Part shown: piece after piece, positions 34,851 to 44,138 of the stretch | Numbering within the stretch: position 1 is the stretch's first letter | How the letters are laid out: each line of letters begins with the position of its first letter | Assembly (NCBI RefSeq): GCF_001499735.1 | Contig: NZ_LN848257.1 | Location: 3,086,395 to 3,139,440, forward strand | DNA from: Thiocapsa sp. KS1 | Lineage (GTDB): Bacteria; Pseudomonadota; Gammaproteobacteria; Chromatiales; Chromatiaceae | Reading direction: 5' to 3' | Length of the DNA: 53,046 nt | Translations under genes and position numbers: made by a program | The notes under the pieces: generated by a model | The model's input: the letters and a program-made list of their open reading frames with translations, nothing else | The model's database searches: none | What the model was told of the DNA's origin: nothing

Positions 34851-35857
34851 ACCCGAATGGATCAGGCTACGCGCTATCGGTCGTGATCATCGGTCGCAAC
34901 GAGGGGTCGCGTCTCGTACGCTGTATCCGCTCGGCGCAGGCCATGCGCGATATCCGCGGCCCGATCGAGATCATCTATGTCGACTCGGCCTCCCAAGACG
35001 GGAGCGCCGAGCGGGCGCGTGCACTCGGCGCCCGGGTCATCGTCGTTCATCCGGAGCGCCCCTCCGCCGCACTCGGGCGCAATGCCGGATGGCGTGCCGC
35101 ACAGGCGCCCGTGGTCCTGTTTCTCGACGGCGATACCATCCTGGATCCGGATTTCGCCGCACGCGCACTGCCGCTGCTGAAGGATCCGAACGTCGCCGTC
35201 GTCTGGGGGCACCGACGCGAGCTTCATCCCGAGGCGTCGATCTACAACCGGGTTCTGGATCTGGACTGGATCTACCCGCCGGGACCGAGCGAGTTCTGCG
35301 GGGGCGACGCACTCATGCGCCGCGCCGCCTTGGAGCGCGTGAACGGCTTCGACGAGCGCCTGATCGCCGGGGAGGAGCCGGAGCTCTGTCAGCGGCTGCG
35401 CACGCTCGGTTACCGCATCGAGCACATCGACCAGCCCATGACCCTGCACGACCTGGCGATGACCCGCTGGGAGCAGTATTGGCGGCGTGCCGAGCGGGCC
35501 GGCCATGCCTATGCGGAGGTCGCGTCGCGATTCCGGGACAGCGACTATCCGCTCTGGTCGGCGGAGGTCCGTCGCAATCGAATCCACGCGGCCATCTTGA
35601 TCCTCGCCGCGCTGGGCGGGATCGTTCTCGCCGTCGTGCAGATGAGCCTCTGGCCGCTGCTGTTGCCGGTTGCCTTCTACCTCGGCCTGATCGTGCGCAC
35701 CGCGCGGCGGGTGGAGTGGAAGGATCCGAGCCTGGTCACCCGGCTGCTCTACGGGGTGCACTCGCACCTCCAGCAGATCCCGATTCTGATCGGCCAGTTG
35801 AGCTACTACCGCGATCGTCGCGCCGGACGCCGACGACGCCTGATCGAGTACAAATAG
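34847..35857 (+). CDS. GT2-type glycosyltransferase with C-terminal membrane segments
   Basis: This 336-residue GT-A enzyme has the nucleotide-binding N-terminus LSVVIIGRNEGSRLVRCIRS and a DxD-type metal site VVLFLDGDTIL. The acceptor/catalytic region is GGDALMRRAALERVNGFDER with E-D-like IAGEEPELCQRL. One or two hydrophobic segments (about 246-288, AAILILAALGGIVLAVVQMS) and a basic tail anchor it at the inner membrane. Start and stop of the neighbouring gene overlap (ATGA). The basic RRRRLIEYK tail is typical of membrane-facing glycosyltransferases in such loci. Confidence 0.86.
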   Translation: MNPNGSGYALSVVIIGRNEGSRLVRCIRSAQAMRDIRGPIEIIYVDSASQDGSAERARALGARVIVVHPERPSAALGRNAGWRAAQAPVVLFLDGDTILDPDFAARALPLLKDPNVAVVWGHRRELHPEASIYNRVLDLDWIYPPGPSEFCGGDALMRRAALERVNGFDERLIAGEEPELCQRLRTLGYRIEHIDQPMTLHDLAMTRWEQYWRRAERAGHAYAEVASRFRDSDYPLWSAEVRRNRIHAAILILAALGGIVLAVVQMSLWPLLLPVAFYLGLIVRTARRVEWKDPSLVTRLLYGVHSHLQQIPILIGQLSYYRDRRAGRRRRLIEYK

Positions 35858-35897
35858 CCTGAATGTCGATCGCGCACCAGGCATTGGAGGACGCGCA

Positions 35898-36512
35898 ATG
35901 AGCAAAGGCATCAAAGGTCTCGCGGTTGCCCTGCTGACGCCCGTCGCGTGGCTGCGACGTCGGTTTCTGGCCCCCCTCGGACGCCTTTGGAGCCATGCGC
36001 GTCTGCGCGAGCGGATCACGTCCCCGCTGGATCCTTCGGTCGTCGTGCTCGGTGTCCCCGAGATCCACGGCACCGGAAACATCCGCTTGGGCCGCCAACT
36101 CTATCTCTACCCCGACCTCTACCTCGAGACCCAAGGGACGGGCGAGATCCGGATCGGCGACGAGGTGGTGATCTCGCGCGGGGTCCATCTGGTCGCCTTC
36201 GAGCGGATCCGGATCGGCGAGGGCAGCATGATCGGCGAATACACCAGTATCCGCGATGCCAACCATCGCACCGGGACCGATCGGGCGCTGCGCTGGTCCG
36301 GACATGAGAGCCGTCCGATCGCCATCGGGCGTCAGGTCTGGATCGGGCGCGGGGTCACCGTGCTGCCCGGTGTGTCGATCGGCGACGGTGCCGTGATCGG
36401 CGCCAACGCCGTCGTGACCCGGGATATCCCGGCCGGCGCGGTCGCGGTCGGGATCCCGGCACGCGTCGTCAAGTCGGCCTCGACGGACCGACCGGTCGAG
36501 GCGTCGAGGTAA
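35898..36512 (+). CDS. Left-handed beta-helix acyltransferase
   Basis: This 204-residue sugar O-acetyltransferase-like protein is made of hexapeptide repeats (IRLGRQ, IRIGDE, IRIGEG, IAIGRQ, VSIGDG) forming a left-handed beta helix. The segment GEYTSIRDANHRTGTD holds the likely catalytic histidine, and the end GVSIGDGAVIGANAVVTRDI is the common last coil. It probably adds acetyl groups to a sugar of the exopolysaccharide, using acetyl-CoA. The basic N-terminus (VAWLRRRFLAPLGRLW) may contact membrane. GGAGGACGCGC precedes the ATG, 40 bp after the GT2 gene. Confidence 0.83.
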   Translation: MSKGIKGLAVALLTPVAWLRRRFLAPLGRLWSHARLRERITSPLDPSVVVLGVPEIHGTGNIRLGRQLYLYPDLYLETQGTGEIRIGDEVVISRGVHLVAFERIRIGEGSMIGEYTSIRDANHRTGTDRALRWSGHESRPIAIGRQVWIGRGVTVLPGVSIGDGAVIGANAVVTRDIPAGAVAVGIPARVVKSASTDRPVEASR

Positions 36513-36542
36513 GCCCCCGCCTCGCCCGAGCGAGTCGAACCG

Positions 36543-37919
36543 GTGCTTGCGATCATCGCGCTGATTCCGGGCCTCCTGGCAGCCTGGATCGGACTGACCC
36601 GCGGACCCCACGCGGCATTCCTGATGGTCTATCTCCCGACCATGCTCCTGCTGCCGGAATACTATCGGTGGAACGCCCCGGGGCTGCCGGACCCGACCTT
36701 CGGTCAAGCCGCTGCCGTCGGAACAGCGGTCGCATTCTTCGCGCGCGGAACGCCCGGTTTCCGCTTTCACGCGATGGATCTCCTGGTCTACGGCTTCGCG
36801 CTCGCCGCGAGCATCTCGGAATACCGAGCCTCCGGGTACAGCGACGCCCAGAACCTCATGTTCAACATGCTGACCTGGGTGGTGCTGCCCTACATCTTCG
36901 CAAAAAGCCTGATCGAGCCCGCCGGAAATCGGGTCCGGTTCGCCAAGACCCTGGTGGTCTGTCTCTTCATCATCTCGGCGATCTCGGTCTACGAGTTTCG
37001 CTTCGGCACCACGCCTTGGCGCATGATTCTGGACCCCTTCTTTCCCGGTCAGGCACGTTGGGTCACGACCTTTCGTTGGGGTTTCGCACGGGTCGCCGGC
37101 CCCTACGGTCATGCCATCCTGGCCGGGATCCTGATGGTGATCGGCTACCGGATCCAGCGCTGGTTGGAATGGAGCGGCGCCTGGGAGCCGAAACCCCGTT
37201 TCGCCCCGTGGTTGCCGATCAGTCAGGGCCGACTCATCACGCTCGGACTGCTCGCCGGCGTCATCATGACGATGGTGCGCGGCCCCTGGATGGGGGCCAT
37301 CCTGGCCGCGATGCTGGTGATGATCGGGCGCTCGCGCCAACGGGTCGCGGCGATCGGTGCCGTCGTTGCTTTCCTCCTCTTCGTCGGCGTACCGGGTGTG
37401 ATCTGGTTCCTCGACTATGTCTCGGTCGGGCGCGAGGGCGCGGAAACGGTCGCTCAGGAATCGGCCGCCTACCGTTGGGAGCTCTTGACCGAGTACTCCG
37501 AGATCGCCGCCGAGCAGCTTTGGTTCGGATGGGGCCTGACCGATTGGCCGAAGGTGCCGGGCATGCCTTCGATCGACAACTACTATCTGCTGCTGCTCTT
37601 GATGCACGGACTGATCGCGCTGGCCTGCCTGCTCGCAATTATCCTGATCATGCTGGTGCGTCTGACCGCGCACGGCATGCGCCAACCACTGGCCGAGCCT
37701 CGGGGCAGCTCGCTGGCCTTTACGCTGGCGAGCCTCTATCTGGCGATCGGTTTCTCGATCGCCACCGTCTACCTCGGGCTGCAGACCGTTCCGCTCCTCT
37801 TCCTGATTACCGGCTGGGGCATCGCCTATATGGACTCCGGGGTGGAAGGGATCGGCACGGAGACCGCCGCGCCGCCCGAGCCGACGCCGGCCCATCGGTT
37901 CCGCCGAGTCATGACATGA
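36543..37919 (+). CDS. Wzy-like polysaccharide polymerase / O-antigen ligase family protein
   Basis: This 458-residue polytopic inner-membrane protein has about ten to twelve hydrophobic helices and a larger loop near residues 300-350. The Wzy_C motif region includes MVRGPWMGAILAAMLVMIGR and the loop GLTDWPKVPGMPSIDNYYL. It would join repeat units in the periplasm, using the flippase product. The start is GTG at 36543, with no strong ribosome site in the 30-bp gap after the acyltransferase. Ligase and polymerase cannot be told apart by sequence; the surrounding wzx-, wza- and wzc-like genes favour polymerase. Confidence 0.8.
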   Translation: MLAIIALIPGLLAAWIGLTRGPHAAFLMVYLPTMLLLPEYYRWNAPGLPDPTFGQAAAVGTAVAFFARGTPGFRFHAMDLLVYGFALAASISEYRASGYSDAQNLMFNMLTWVVLPYIFAKSLIEPAGNRVRFAKTLVVCLFIISAISVYEFRFGTTPWRMILDPFFPGQARWVTTFRWGFARVAGPYGHAILAGILMVIGYRIQRWLEWSGAWEPKPRFAPWLPISQGRLITLGLLAGVIMTMVRGPWMGAILAAMLVMIGRSRQRVAAIGAVVAFLLFVGVPGVIWFLDYVSVGREGAETVAQESAAYRWELLTEYSEIAAEQLWFGWGLTDWPKVPGMPSIDNYYLLLLLMHGLIALACLLAIILIMLVRLTAHGMRQPLAEPRGSSLAFTLASLYLAIGFSIATVYLGLQTVPLLFLITGWGIAYMDSGVEGIGTETAAPPEPTPAHRFRRVMT

Positions 37920-38097
37920 GTCACCTCTCGATGCCGTCGGCATCATGTATCCTTAGGTCCGCAGCCAGGGTCGCGTCCGGACGGCGACTCCGGTACGGGA
38001 TAGATCACGGGCGACCGACACCGACATCGGCAGCAGAACAAGGATTCAGGGCAACCGAGCCGGATCACCGAGGCGGCAGCACAGCGAGCCGACAGCC

Positions 38098-39753
38098 ATG
38101 ACGGACAGCCTTGCACCCAAGGACAACCCCTCTGTCGCCGCACGCGGCGAGCCGCTCGACGCGGGCGGTATGAACCGTCTGGTGAGTCGCAACATCTTCA
38201 GCTCGATCGGGGCCAAGCTCCTCTATCTGGTCACCCGCTTCTTTCTCCCGCCGATCACCCTGGCCTATATCAGCCTGGAGGAATACGGCATCTGGGCGAT
38301 GTGCTTCATCCTCATCGGCTATCTGGGGATGAGCGCCTTCGGGGTCTCCAACGTCTACATCCGCTACGTCGCCCAATATCACGCCCAAGGCGAGGAGCAC
38401 CGGATCGGCGATCTGCTCTCGACCGGTTTGACGGTGGTCAGCCTCGTCGGTGTCGTCGCGCTCGCGCTGCTTTGGGTGGGACTGCCGACCCTGATCGAGG
38501 CCCTCTCGGTCTCGCCCGAGCTTCAGGACACCGCATTCGTGCTCATCTTCGGCAGCGCAGCCGTCTTCGTGCTCGAGCTGAGCTGGGGCGCCTTTGCCTA
38601 TGTGCTCACCGGTCTGCAACGGATCGTGCAGCAGAATCAGGTCTGGGTCGGGACTTTCCTGCTCGAGACCCTGCTGGTCGTGGTCTTCCTGATCGCCGGC
38701 TTCGGCGTCTACGGCCTGCTGTATGCCTTCGCGATCCGCTATGCGGTGTCGATCTCCCTCAACGTCTGGCTCTGCTTCCGGGGTATCCCGGGTTTGAAGC
38801 TCTCGCTGCGGCGCTTCAACCGGGCCGATCTCGCGCTCTTTTATCGCTACGGCGGGATCGTGCAGCTCTCGGGCTTTCTCGGCATGTTCCTGCGCTCGAT
38901 CGAGAAGCTGATCGCAGGGCTCTTCATCAATGTGCAGGCGACCGGACTCTTCGACGTCGCCCAGAAATTCCCGGTGATGGCGACCTCGATCCCGTCTTCC
39001 ATGAACGCCGTCTTCCTGCCGGCGACCTCCTACATGCACACGCAGGAGCGCCGCGGCGAGCTGCTCGGGCTCTATCTGAAGGGCGCGCGCTACATCAATC
39101 TGGTGACCGGCTTCATGATGGGCTTCATGGCGGCCTTCGCCGCGCCATTGATGATCGCCTGGCTCGGGCCGAACCCCGAATTTGCCCTGGCACCGCTGAT
39201 CCTGGCCTGCTTCACGCTGCCCTTCCAGCTCAACGTCCTGACCGGTCCGGCCTCGAACATCTACCGCGGCATGGGGATTCCCGCGCGCGAGCTGATCTAC
39301 CCCTTGTCGCAGCTTGCGCTGGTGATCATCCTGGTCGGCGCCGGCTTCCTGATCTTCGGCATCGATGTGGTGGTCATCACCCTGGCGGTCGCCTTGGCCA
39401 TGATCCTGAGTGCGCTGATCTATATGGCCTATACCAATCGTTTCCTGGCGCTGGATCAGTCCCGTTTCGTGCGCGGCGCCCTGCTGCCCGGTCTCTGGCC
39501 CTATTTGACCGGATTCGCCCTCTATCTGCTGGCTCGACCCTGGGTCGAGTCGGTCGGCGACGACCGTTGGGGCAGTGTCCTGCTGGTCTTGGTCGCCGGC
39601 ATCGCCTACTGCCCACTCCAGGCCGCCATGCTGTGGTTCTTCCAGCTCGATTCGGGCGAAAAAGACTATGTCGCCGGCAAGGTCGGGGGCTTGGTCGGAC
39701 GCTTCGGCGGTGCTCGACGTCAACCCAAGAGAGGCCATCCGAATGAGCACTGA
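38098..39753 (+). CDS. Wzx-like flippase (MOP superfamily polysaccharide transporter)
   Basis: This 551-residue inner-membrane protein has about twelve to fourteen helices. The opening RNIFSSIGAKLLYLVTRFFLPP and the segment LGMFLRSIEKLIAGLFI match the polysaccharide_synt/MATE-like flippases that carry undecaprenyl-linked repeat units across the membrane. A basic cytoplasmic C-terminus (GRFGGARRQPKRGHPNEH) follows the last helix. A 178-bp gap separates it from the polymerase gene, and its end overlaps the following kinase-like gene by 11 bp. Confidence 0.85.
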   Translation: MTDSLAPKDNPSVAARGEPLDAGGMNRLVSRNIFSSIGAKLLYLVTRFFLPPITLAYISLEEYGIWAMCFILIGYLGMSAFGVSNVYIRYVAQYHAQGEEHRIGDLLSTGLTVVSLVGVVALALLWVGLPTLIEALSVSPELQDTAFVLIFGSAAVFVLELSWGAFAYVLTGLQRIVQQNQVWVGTFLLETLLVVVFLIAGFGVYGLLYAFAIRYAVSISLNVWLCFRGIPGLKLSLRRFNRADLALFYRYGGIVQLSGFLGMFLRSIEKLIAGLFINVQATGLFDVAQKFPVMATSIPSSMNAVFLPATSYMHTQERRGELLGLYLKGARYINLVTGFMMGFMAAFAAPLMIAWLGPNPEFALAPLILACFTLPFQLNVLTGPASNIYRGMGIPARELIYPLSQLALVIILVGAGFLIFGIDVVVITLAVALAMILSALIYMAYTNRFLALDQSRFVRGALLPGLWPYLTGFALYLLARPWVESVGDDRWGSVLLVLVAGIAYCPLQAAMLWFFQLDSGEKDYVAGKVGGLVGRFGGARRQPKRGHPNEH

Positions 39754-41272
39754 TCTGCGGGCCTCGGCGCGCGTCGAGGATTATCGTCTCGCCGACTTCA
39801 AGCTGCTCCTTCCGCTCGGACCCGAGATCCGCACCCTGGTGCTCGGCGCGCGGGAGCCGGCCTTTCTCCCCCATCTCGCCGGGGAGCTCGGCATGATCGA
39901 TCTGGTCGTCGAGCCCCCGCACGACAGATTGCAGGAAACAACGCTTGCGGCGATGGCCGCCCTTGCGGCACCCGAGCGCGTGCGCCGAATCGAGGCGCCC
40001 GAGGGCACTTACGACCTCGTCTTCTCCGACGAGATCGCGGCCGGACGTCACCTGCGACCGGGTGGTGTCCTGTGCCGATTCCTCGGTCGGAAGGCCGACG
40101 CGATGCCGGTCGGTCTGACGCCCGTCGGCCGCTGGCGAGCCTATCCGGACTGGCCGGCCTTCCGGGTGCTGATCCCCGATAATCCCGCCGGCTGGCGGGC
40201 CGCCGCGCGTGACCTTCGGCTTTTTCCCTCGCGCTCCGCCACCGGTCTGCGCGCGCGTCTGTCGCCGGGGGCGGTGGCTCGACTCCTGCCCGAGCACGGG
40301 ATTGCGCTCTATCGTCGCGATGGCGGCGAGCCGCACCCGACGTTGCTCGCCGCCCTACGGGGGACCCTGGCGTCCATCGGAGACGATGCCATCCGCTCGA
40401 CGCCTCCGGAGCGTTGGTTATTGGCCTCGGGTCGCCTCGGGCCCGGCAACCCGATCCTGGCCTTCAGCCTGGACGAAGACGGACGACCTAAGCGCCTGAT
40501 CAAGGCCGCGCGCTTTCCAGGCGGGCAGCACCTGCACGCCGAGGCCGAGCAGCTCGATCGCATCGAGCGGGCATTGGGGCCGACCGAAGCCGCCCGAGTC
40601 ATCCGCCCGACCGACTCCGCCGTGGTCGCGGGGCGCTGGGCACTCGCCTATACCTACGAGCCGACCCACCCCTTTTTCGGGATCCGCTGGCGTCTGCGGG
40701 GCCGCACGCGATTTTGTCTCGCCATGGCCGACTGGTTGGCGGCGGTCGGACTCACGACCCGACAGCGGCCCGAGCGGGCAACCATCGAGACCCGTCACGT
40801 CGCACCCCTGCAGCGCTTGGTTGCGCGCGGCATCTTGCCCCGTAGCGTCCAGCATAGGGCCGAGGCCGCACTGGATGACCTGCAGCGGCTCGCGCCGTCT
40901 CTCCCGATTGTCCTCGAGCACGGCGATCTCGGCATCTACAACATCCGTCTGACACGCGCCGACGGTTCGGACTTTCGTGTCCTCGACTGGGGCTCTTCGA
41001 CCTTTGAGGGCATCCCGCTCGGCGACCTGGCCTATCTGCTCTGCTCCGCTCGCGCCCCGAAGGCACTCGCACGCCGCTGTCTCGGTAATTATCTGGTGGG
41101 CATGCGGATTCCTACCGGCGAGGCCCCGGCGTTGTGGTTCAGCTATCTCGCTCGACGCTGGGAGGAGCTCGACGGCATTCGACCGCCGGTCCCCGGCGAT
41201 CCAACCTCCGGCGGCGGGCTCCTGCTGCCGATTGAAGGTCGTGTTGCGTCTTACCTCGATGGCTTAACCTGA
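39743..41272 (+). CDS. Phosphotransferase-fold (APH/choline-kinase-like) protein with novel N-terminal domain
   Basis: The C-terminal 250 residues of this 509-residue soluble protein carry the small-molecule kinase signature: Brenner motif EHGDLGIYNIRL (H393, D395) and the metal-binding motif VLDWGSSTFEGIPLGDLAYL. The N-terminal 230 residues (LRASARVEDYRLADFKLLLP..) look unlike a kinase; GPEIRTLVLGAREPAF and YDLVFSDEIAAGRHLRPGG have the rhythm of a methyltransferase-type Rossmann fold. The start at 39743 overlaps the end of the flippase gene. In this locus it could phosphorylate a sugar or lipid precursor, or modify the polymer. No transmembrane segments. The fusion is unusual; substrate unknown. 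Confidence 0.72.
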   Translation: MSTDLRASARVEDYRLADFKLLLPLGPEIRTLVLGAREPAFLPHLAGELGMIDLVVEPPHDRLQETTLAAMAALAAPERVRRIEAPEGTYDLVFSDEIAAGRHLRPGGVLCRFLGRKADAMPVGLTPVGRWRAYPDWPAFRVLIPDNPAGWRAAARDLRLFPSRSATGLRARLSPGAVARLLPEHGIALYRRDGGEPHPTLLAALRGTLASIGDDAIRSTPPERWLLASGRLGPGNPILAFSLDEDGRPKRLIKAARFPGGQHLHAEAEQLDRIERALGPTEAARVIRPTDSAVVAGRWALAYTYEPTHPFFGIRWRLRGRTRFCLAMADWLAAVGLTTRQRPERATIETRHVAPLQRLVARGILPRSVQHRAEAALDDLQRLAPSLPIVLEHGDLGIYNIRLTRADGSDFRVLDWGSSTFEGIPLGDLAYLLCSARAPKALARRCLGNYLVGMRIPTGEAPALWFSYLARRWEELDGIRPPVPGDPTSGGGLLLPIEGRVASYLDGLT

Positions 41273-41321
41273 CCGCGAGCCCGCACGCGCACCCGACGGG
41301 CACTCCGATCACATCGCCGCG

Positions 41322-42167
41322 TCAAGGCAGCCGGAGCTGTTTCGAGTCGTTGTCGATGAAATCGCCGTAGTGTTTTCCGGAGACCGTCGTGCCGTTCGAG
41401 AAGCGAATGTGCCTTGTGCCGCCGATCTGCAAATAGACGCCGGCCACTTCCGATGTCGGTTTGCCGTTTGCGTCACGCTTGTAGAAGACCTTGAAGTCCG
41501 AGATCGGCTGGTATCCGCTGCGATTGAAGTCTTTGATGCCTGCGAATTCAAAGAAGGCGTTCATGAAATCGGTCGAGTTATTCCATGAATAAGAGCCACT
41601 GTCGCGGTGCAAGACGGGCATCTTCCCACCGCCCGCCAACCATTTCTTCGTGAAATCCTCAAACGCTCGAAAAAGCGCCGCGACTGTGTCCTTGATGTCC
41701 TCCGCCTTGGTGGACGTCTTGTAGCCTACGGCGACGTCGTCCCGGCAGTTCGGCGGAACCTGACTCGCAAGCGTATCCGGTGTCTTCAGACAGCTCCAGA
41801 CGATGCCGCCGCCGCTCTCGCTCGGAACCAATCGCAGCTCCGGATCAACCGTCGCCCCGGTGTTTTGAGTCGTCACCGAGATGACGCCGCGCTCCCCGAC
41901 AGTGAGTTCCTGGACATAACGGCTGGCCTGCTCGGAGGTTCCGGCGATATCACCGGGAAGATTCTCCAAACCACCGTTCGTTGATTGCTCGACCACCGAT
42001 GTTTTGAGTGATGACGCCATGCCCAAGGCCTCGCTCACCTTGGAGCGAATGCTGTAGTCCCGATATGCCGGAACGGCAACTGCCGCAAGGAGACCGATCA
42101 CGGCAACCACGATCATGAGCTCGATGAGGTTGAAACCCCTCTGCACGCTGTCCATTCGGCGATTCAT
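41322..42167 (-). CDS. Type IV pilin with 140-residue C-terminal extension
   Basis: The leader [11 protein letters not shown] is cleaved before [20 protein letters not shown], the class III signal with E5 intact. The pilin head ends with a disulfide loop (C126 in [11 protein letters not shown] and C141 in PPNCRDD), where normal PilA proteins stop. Here the 281-residue protein continues to residue 281 with a soluble, aromatic domain ([53 protein letters not shown]) that I do not recognise. AGCAGGGG precedes the ATG. It is the only minus-strand gene in this part of the locus and converges on the phosphotransferase-like gene. Other pilus genes are absent from the window. Confidence 0.85.
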   Translation of the reverse strand: MNRRMDSVQRGFNLIELMIVVAVIGLLAAVAVPAYRDYSIRSKVSEALGMASSLKTSVVEQSTNGGLENLPGDIAGTSEQASRYVQELTVGERGVISVTTQNTGATVDPELRLVPSESGGGIVWSCLKTPDTLASQVPPNCRDDVAVGYKTSTKAEDIKDTVAALFRAFEDFTKKWLAGGGKMPVLHRDSGSYSWNNSTDFMNAFFEFAGIKDFNRSGYQPISDFKVFYKRDANGKPTSEVAGVYLQIGGTRHIRFSNGTTVSGKHYGDFIDNDSKQLRLP

Positions 42168-42781
42168 GCGAACCCCTGCTCCCTTGAAAAGCTGGTGTGA
42201 TCCCGATTCGAGCACCTGCGCCGCAGCCGACACCGACAATTCTACGGATCGGCCGAAGGATCGAGACGGCGGGCCGCGATCCATCCGGATCACGGGCCCA
42301 TGACCGAAGGCATAAACCGGACCACGCAGGCTGCGATGATCCGGCCAACCAATTGATCGTCGCGGATCGTGCCTGACCCGGCCGATCGACCCGTTCGAGG
42401 ATCTTCCGGGGCTGCAAGCCGCCTGATTCCTCATCGGAACATGGCGTTGAACTTGCTGTTTTCTTGGCAGAAGTGCCGGGGAATGGGGCAACCGCCCGTT
42501 GCGGGCGCATTGGGCCGCTGCCGGTCGAAATGTGACCCATGTCGCAGGTGCGCGGAGCGCCCTCGTCCATCCTCTCGGGGAACAACCGGCGAACGCATCC
42601 GAAGGGCGGGGGTGCGCCCATGATGCTCCGGAACACACGGGGAGCAGACGCTATCGCCGAAGCTACCGGCATCGACCCCGAGTCCGATCCCGTCGATAGG
42701 ACTGGAGCCCCGTATCGCGCGGATCTACACTCAATCGCTTGAATCCCGAGAACGAAGACAGCGGCTGGAGGACGGACACGC
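42168..42781. other. 614-bp divergent region between pilin and glycosyltransferase operon
   Basis: It holds the pilin ribosome site at the left and a canonical sigma-54 promoter for the right-hand operon at 42442-42457. That leaves a leader of about 310 nt before the ATG at 42782. GCAAC-CGCCC-GTTGC-GGGCG near 42489-42508 can form alternative stems. Short frames such as 42539-42742 have no ribosome site, so I do not call them genes. Confidence 0.55.
42442..42457 (+). promoter_or_regulatory. Sigma-54 promoter upstream of the right-hand EPS operon
   Basis: TGGCGTTGAACTTGCT has GG and GC ten bases apart and a consensus -12 element (TTGCT). The predicted start is near 42468. It would drive the long plus-strand operon beginning at 42782 and connects this operon to the sigma-54 activator at 30684-32066. 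Confidence 0.6.
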
Positions 42782-44092
42782 ATGAGTGCAGTACGAGGAC
42801 CACGGTTGCTCCTGTCCGCCTACCAATGCGGCCCCGGCATGGGCTCGGTCTCCCAGATCGGCTGGCACTGGTACAGCCGGCTCGCCCGGAGGCTGCCGAC
42901 TACGCTGCTCACCCATGTCCGCAACCGTCCGGCCATCGAGGCGGCCGGCGGGCCGGTCGGCGAGGGCCGCATCCTCTATGTCGACACCGAGTGGTTTGCC
43001 GGCCCGCTGTATCGGGTCGCCTCGCGGATCTTCCCCAAGAGCGAGCATGCTGTCTTCCTGGTCTCCTCTCTGGATTTTTATGTCTACGACCGCGAGGCGC
43101 TGCGCATCGCTTGGGCGGAGTCCCGGGACGGCATGCCATGGGACATCGTGCACGCCCCGACCCCGGTCTCGCCGCTCGCGGCCACGCGCCTCCACCGTCT
43201 GGGCCTGCCGGTCGTGCTTGGACCCTGGAACGGCAACCTGGGTCTACCGCCCGGGTTCCGCGATATCCTCCGCGCGGACTCGGCCTGGCTCTACCCGGTG
43301 CGCCATCTCGGGCGGGTCGTCGATGCGTTGGCCGGCGGGACCCGTCATGCGACGGCCATCCTGACTGCGACACGCGCCACAATCGCCGGCATCCCGCGCC
43401 GCTATCATCGCCTCTGCCTGCCCGTGCTGGAGAACGGGGTGGAGCTCGAGACCTTTCCGGCGACACCCTGGCCGAGCGCGCCGGGCGTGGCGGGCGAGCC
43501 GCTGCGGCTGGTGTTTGTCGGGCGTCTGGTGCCCTTCAAAGGGGTTGGCATGTTGCTCGACGCGGTTGCGCGGCTTGTACCCGAGATGTCGATCCGGCTC
43601 AGCATCGTCGGGGATGGACCCTTGTCGGGCGAGTGGCGCGAGCAGGCCACGCGGCTCGGGCTCGGCGAGCAGGTGCGTTTCACCGGCAACCTCCCGCCCC
43701 CCGAGGTGGCAGCCGAGATCCGCGCGGCACACGTCTTCTGTCTGCCCTCGGTGCGCGAGTCCGGCGGTGCCGTGCTCTTGGAGGCCATGGCCTGTGCCCG
43801 TCCGGTGATCGCCGTGGATTTCGGCGGGCCGGCGGAGATCGTCGACCCCGCGGTCGGTCTGGCGCTGCCGCCGACAGGACCCGAGGCGGTCGTCGAGGGG
43901 CTCGTTGCCGCGCTGCGCGATCTGGTCCGCAACCCCGAGATCTGGCGACAGCGCGGGGAGGCCGGACGCCGCCGCGCCGAAGAGCGCTACGCTTGGGACG
44001 CGAAGGTGGAATCGACCATCGAGCTCTATCGGGATCTGCTCGCAGACCCGGTCGCGGCCCGCAACCGGCGCCGGACGAGCACCGGCTCATGA
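42782..44092 (+). CDS. GT4-type glycosyltransferase, first gene of the right-hand operon
   Basis: This 436-residue GT-B enzyme begins RLLLSAYQCGPGMGSVSQIG and has the donor-binding LRLVFVGRLVPFKGVGMLLD. The EX7E-type motif is VRESGGAVLLEAMACARPVI. PTPVSPLAATRLHRLGLPVVLGPWNG in the first half is common to family-4 enzymes of EPS clusters. GGAGGAC lies about 8 bp before the ATG. The next glycosyltransferase starts 46 bp after its stop. Confidence 0.86.
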   Translation: MSAVRGPRLLLSAYQCGPGMGSVSQIGWHWYSRLARRLPTTLLTHVRNRPAIEAAGGPVGEGRILYVDTEWFAGPLYRVASRIFPKSEHAVFLVSSLDFYVYDREALRIAWAESRDGMPWDIVHAPTPVSPLAATRLHRLGLPVVLGPWNGNLGLPPGFRDILRADSAWLYPVRHLGRVVDALAGGTRHATAILTATRATIAGIPRRYHRLCLPVLENGVELETFPATPWPSAPGVAGEPLRLVFVGRLVPFKGVGMLLDAVARLVPEMSIRLSIVGDGPLSGEWREQATRLGLGEQVRFTGNLPPPEVAAEIRAAHVFCLPSVRESGGAVLLEAMACARPVIAVDFGGPAEIVDPAVGLALPPTGPEAVVEGLVAALRDLVRNPEIWRQRGEAGRRRAEERYAWDAKVESTIELYRDLLADPVAARNRRRTSTGS

Positions 44093-44138
44093 GCCGCGGC
44101 CGACCATGCATTCTCGAATCGCCAAGGACGCAACACGC

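Noticed and set aside
42168-42230. Possible sigma-54 promoter for the pilin gene on the minus strand (GG-N10-GC)
   Set aside because: Boxes are poor (TCGGGAT and CAGCT) and the start site would fall almost on the ribosome binding site.
42539-42742. 67-residue frame in the leader of the right-hand operon
   Set aside because: No ribosome binding site and no recognisable features.
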